Shown here piece by piece: positions 62,101-64,000 of a stretch of DNA of 64,000 nucleotides; within the stretch, counting starts at the first letter, position 1; the number at the start of each line of letters is the position of its first letter. This DNA comes from CAADGY01 sp900696665 (GTDB taxonomy: Bacteria > Acidobacteriota > Terriglobia > Bryobacterales > Bryobacteraceae), in assembly GCA_035063885.1 (NCBI GenBank), contig JAPSFM010000013.1, positions 1 to 64,000 on the forward strand. The letters run 5' to 3'. Under the pieces are notes generated by a model. That model did not search any database, had not been told where the DNA came from, and worked only from the letters and a program-made list of their open reading frames with translations. The position numbers were made by a program, and so were the translations under genes.

Positions 62101-64000
62101 CTCATCAGATTGTTATCGATAACAAACGGTGAGTCGGTGTCGGCGTCAAGTTGAAATCGCAGGCGCGATAACATCGGGTTACGCTCTTCCGTCAGGTCGA
62201 TCTGCGGCCTGCGCTGAAGGTACGCGAGCACGCCTTCATCCAGGTTGAGCTGCCTGGTAAAGGATCCCTCATGAATGGTCACCTGGCCGCCCAGCACAAT
62301 TTCCCGGCCTTGTGAGTTCAGATTGAGGTTGAAGCTTGAAACCGTTCTCATGTCGTCGGGAAACTCCAGGTAGACATCGGCCGCCTTCAGGCGGAATTTC
62401 ACGTTTTCGAGATCGTCCCCGGCAAGTTGAAGACTTCCCGACCCTGCAAGCGTCCCTCCATTCAAGGTGCCGTCCAAGCGCGACAGCGTTACCTCTCTGC
62501 CCTCCAGATCCAAACGCAGATTCAGGTTCTCCGCCTGTATGCGCGGCGTAGGGATGCTGAACTGGCCGTCGGCCAGTTGAACAAATCCCGACGGCCGCGG
62601 ATCCGCCGCCGTACCGGTGACGGCAAGCTGCAAGCTTGTCCGCCCCTGTGTCCGGATTCCGCCGGAGAAGAAAGTCAGAATGGCGGCATCGAGGTCGCCG
62701 GCCATCTTCAGATCCAGAGGCTGGGGAGCATCGAGGCCCGCCGTTCCGCTTAGCTCGATTCTGGTTTCGGGCCCTGTCAACGCAAACTGTTCGATACGTG
62801 CCTTGCCGTCTTCCACCACAATCATAGATGGCGCCGGCTGGCTCATTTCGAAACCGGAGAGGTTCAGGCGCAGCTCGGAGAACGTTAGCCGCGCGGTTAG
62901 CGCGTTCAGCTCCGGCCGCGGCGCCTGCGCCTCCAGCCGCAACGAGACCCGGCCTCCAACTTTTTCAGGCACCTGCCCGATGGACTCCAATTGTAAGTTG
63001 TTTACCTCCGCCGTCAATTGCGCTGGACCCTGCGCCCTTGGAAATTGCACCGGCAAGTTGTCCGGCAGAAGACCGAGAGGCACGTCGGCGGTCGCCTGAA
63101 TATGGCTACCCGCCCACTGCGCGCCCAACTCCTGTAACAGCAGACGTCCGTTTTCCAGGCGTGCCTTCAGCGTGGCATTCTCCACCGGTGGGTCGAGCGC
63201 CGGAACTGCGAGGTAGCCGTTCTGTAGCGTGATGGCCGCTGTTGGATCGATCTGTTGCAGTGTCCCGCGAAGCTGACCGTCGATCGTCAGTTGACCGCGG
63301 GCTTGCACTTTCGCGGCGGGCGGGAGAAACGGCGTGAGTCCTTCGAGGTTCACGCCGGCCCGAAGGGTCAAGTTCCCCGGGCTGGCCGCGGGCTCCACCG
63401 GAATCGCTCCCGAAATCGCGATGCGCGAGTCCGCGGCGGTGATAGCTGCATGGGCAACGGTAAGGACCCCACCGGAATAGTTCGCCTGGATCGGACCGTC
63501 GCTCCGGATGGGCTGGCCGTTCCATTTCAGATCGAGCTGCGCAATCTCGGCTTTCGCCTGACCCTGTTTCCAATTCCGGACCTCGCCAGCTCCGGTAACC
63601 GTGGCTGTGACCGTGCCTTCCAGAGGCTGTTCGAGCTTCACCGGCAGAGTGGCCAGATCGAATCCTTCCATCCGGATTTCAAACCGGACCGGATTCGGGC
63701 TCCCGATGCCGGCGCTCGCATCCATGAGAAGCCGGTAGCGCGGTGCGCGGAATTGCAGGTTCGCGGTTCGATTCGCCACCTTCACCGCAGCACTCAAATC
63801 GCTGATCTCTTCGTTGTTGACGCGGAGTCCCGACACATCCAGCTTCGCGTCCACATTGGGATCGTTTACAATACCGCTTCCCTGCGCGGACAGATCGATC
63901 TCGGCCTGCACCGGCACGCCGCCGGGCAGGGTCATTTGCCGGATCCGGAAATCCGGTGCTTCGGCCTGCAACGTGAATGCCCGTGATTCCAGGTTGTAGG
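59154..64000 (-). CDS. TamB/DUF490 - BamA (POTRA + barrel) fusion protein, 5' end outside the window
   Basis: At least 1615 aa, open to the right edge. The first about 900 visible residues are TamB-like: long repeated beta-strands and the DUF490 end LLTGRTLEEVRGAEVDVAKE, SYLAGRVSGTLGSSLERTLG. Three or more POTRA-type domains follow (VGNVSFQGNTDFSTQQLAGR, GNLAFTGNSIYETGMLRREI, VREIVVTGNDRTSQNLIRTQ), then an Omp85 barrel with FFAGGGTNMRGFPQNALGP and LRLDYGHKLD, ending in Phe (RLFFSIGQAF). TamA and TamB are normally two proteins. Here both are one chain, which would join the lipid-conduit and the outer-membrane pore covalently. Confidence 0.85.
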   Translation of the reverse strand, partial: YNLESRAFTLQAEAPDFRIRQMTLPGGVPVQAEIDLSAQGSGIVNDPNVDAKLDVSGLRVNNEEISDLSAAVKVANRTANLQFRAPRYRLLMDASAGIGSPNPVRFEIRMEGFDLATLPVKLEQPLEGTVTATVTGAGEVRNWKQGQAKAEIAQLDLKWNGQPIRSDGPIQANYSGGVLTVAHAAITAADSRIAISGAIPVEPAASPGNLTLRAGVNLEGLTPFLPPAAKVQARGQLTIDGQLRGTLQQIDPTAAITLQNGYLAVPALDPPVENATLKARLENGRLLLQELGAQWAGSHIQATADVPLGLLPDNLPVQFPRAQGPAQLTAEVNNLQLESIGQVPEKVGGRVSLRLEAQAPRPELNALTARLTFSELRLNLSGFEMSQPAPSMIVVEDGKARIEQFALTGPETRIELSGTAGLDAPQPLDLKMAGDLDAAILTFFSGGIRTQGRTSLQLAVTGTAADPRPSGFVQLADGQFSIPTPRIQAENLNLRLDLEGREVTLSRLDGTLNGGTLAGSGSLQLAGDDLENVKFRLKAADVYLEFPDDMRTVSSFNLNLNSQGREIVLGGQVTIHEGSFTRQLNLDEGVLAYLQRRPQIDLTEERNPMLSRLRFQLDADTDSPFVIDNNLMRAAINVDVRLLGTYYQPGMSGRITLEEGGELYLNERTYLVERGVITFTGEQRIEPSLDILAQTKASGYDITLQIAGDPGDTKTTLTSDPPLPEPDILAVLLTGRTLEEVRGAEVDVAKEQMLSYLAGRVSGTLGSSLERTLGLSEVRIEPSLIAAEDDPTARLTVGQDITNDLKLIYSMDLSNSSDQIWIGQYDITKRFQTQVVRQQDNSYRMEFRHDLQFGSVSGAEQTAAQRLQRKVGNVSFQGNTDFSTQQLAGRFKVKQGNDYDFFKVRRGLDRLESFYANRNLLESQVRMSRQVHDSTVDLTVNIEQGPAVQFVYEGWDVPGDVRDRIRELWKDGVFDAARADDAMAEIRNALIKDGFVRGTAGYRITFPAENRKRVLFEIQPGLRYRDVKLVFEGAGGIESSTLEDLIGEQDMEIAIYTDPNKVTDLLTRYYREQGYLDAKVDTPRSELDEATRTGRVVVPITEGPLYKVGNLAFTGNSIYETGMLRREIPLQSGAVYKPDLRERSIEKLEELYQAKAYNDAEFSYTTEKKTAGGVVNLVFQINENRQSIVREIVVTGNDRTSQNLIRTQVAMKPGDPLTLTKLAESRRNLYNTGAFSVVYIEREDVEVPDAPRNQRPMRLLVKVHEVQPFRMRYGGFFDTERGPGVIADISNRNSLGSARVVGLRTRYDSDLQEARLYFSQPLLRRFPVQTTFGAFARREIVRNTDNGSDDTLDGSGFNTDRVGISIQQESHLGDRYILSYGYRMENTRTYLREQDPLFPFDVRLRIAPLTAALTRDTRDDMLDATRGSFMSHALEYAPESLGSQLRFVKYFGQYFRYVPLSKPTEIPWSGIRKSRLVYAGAVRVGVGSGLGGQDLVLSERFFAGGGTNMRGFPQNALGPIGALGDPLGGEAMLIVNNEIRMPLISIFDAVGFVDLGNVYRRLGDFDPGEIRKTAGVGLRARTPWFLLRLDYGHKLDRRTGEAGGRLFFSIGQAF

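Overview
This window looks like a chromosome segment of an acidobacterium, probably of the Bryobacter/Solibacter type. That is an inference from gene content: a large Oar-like TonB-dependent receptor with an N-terminal carboxypeptidase-regulatory-like domain, secreted beta-propellers, a SpoIVB-type S55 peptidase, DUF362 and tandem hydrolase genes, and a fused TamB/BamA-type protein. The DNA is GC-rich and densely coding. No rRNA, transposase, integrase or CRISPR array was seen. One tRNA (Gln, anticodon CUG) is present.

Layout. 1-12314 (minus strand): most of an extracellular contractile injection system (eCIS, a phage-tail-like particle). In transcription order it holds a DUF3467 protein, an AAA+ ATPase, a DUF4157 protein, a small helical protein, a YkgJ-type Cys-cluster protein, a DUF4255 cap protein, sheath, tube, a tail-assembly-like pair that appears joined by a -1 frameshift, an unknown conserved protein, a LysM hub protein, a late-control-D hub, a gpV-type spike, a PAAR tip and a gp25-like wedge cut by the window edge. 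A sigma-54 activator with a degenerate receiver (12489-13925) lies just upstream on the same strand. 14001-21215: BNR-repeat protein with an overlapping MoaD-like gene, GNAT, ssb, a second YkgJ protein, a secreted unknown, an exported methyltransferase and guaB. 21216-27285: hydrolases, a putative glycosidase, a UlaG-like lactonase and a YihY membrane protein, with decayed gene remnants between them. 27378-31003: hutI, ftcD and lipA. 31302-43183: a UroD-like methyltransferase, a thioredoxin, CBM9, an MFS carrier, DUF362, a beta-propeller, S55 peptidase, M20 peptidase and SdpI-like genes.

44992-53987 is the most striking region: an apparent RiPP (ribosomally made, modified peptide) cluster. 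A near-consensus promoter drives a SPASM-like radical SAM gene, a 224-aa precursor with a perfect (Ala-Asn)15-Thr-Asn tract between two leader-like modules, and two cobalamin-type radical SAM C-methyltransferases. Facing them are an NPP-motif methyltransferase, a miniature kinase-fold protein and a radical-SAM-like protein without the cluster cysteines. A plausible reading, not proven, is a heavily methylated, possibly epimerised Asn-ladder peptide in the spirit of polytheonamide but with a different precursor design.

54384-64000: tRNA-Gln, an Oar-like TonB receptor with an inverted repeat in its leader, an EamA carrier, and a TamB/BamA-type fusion that runs off the right edge.
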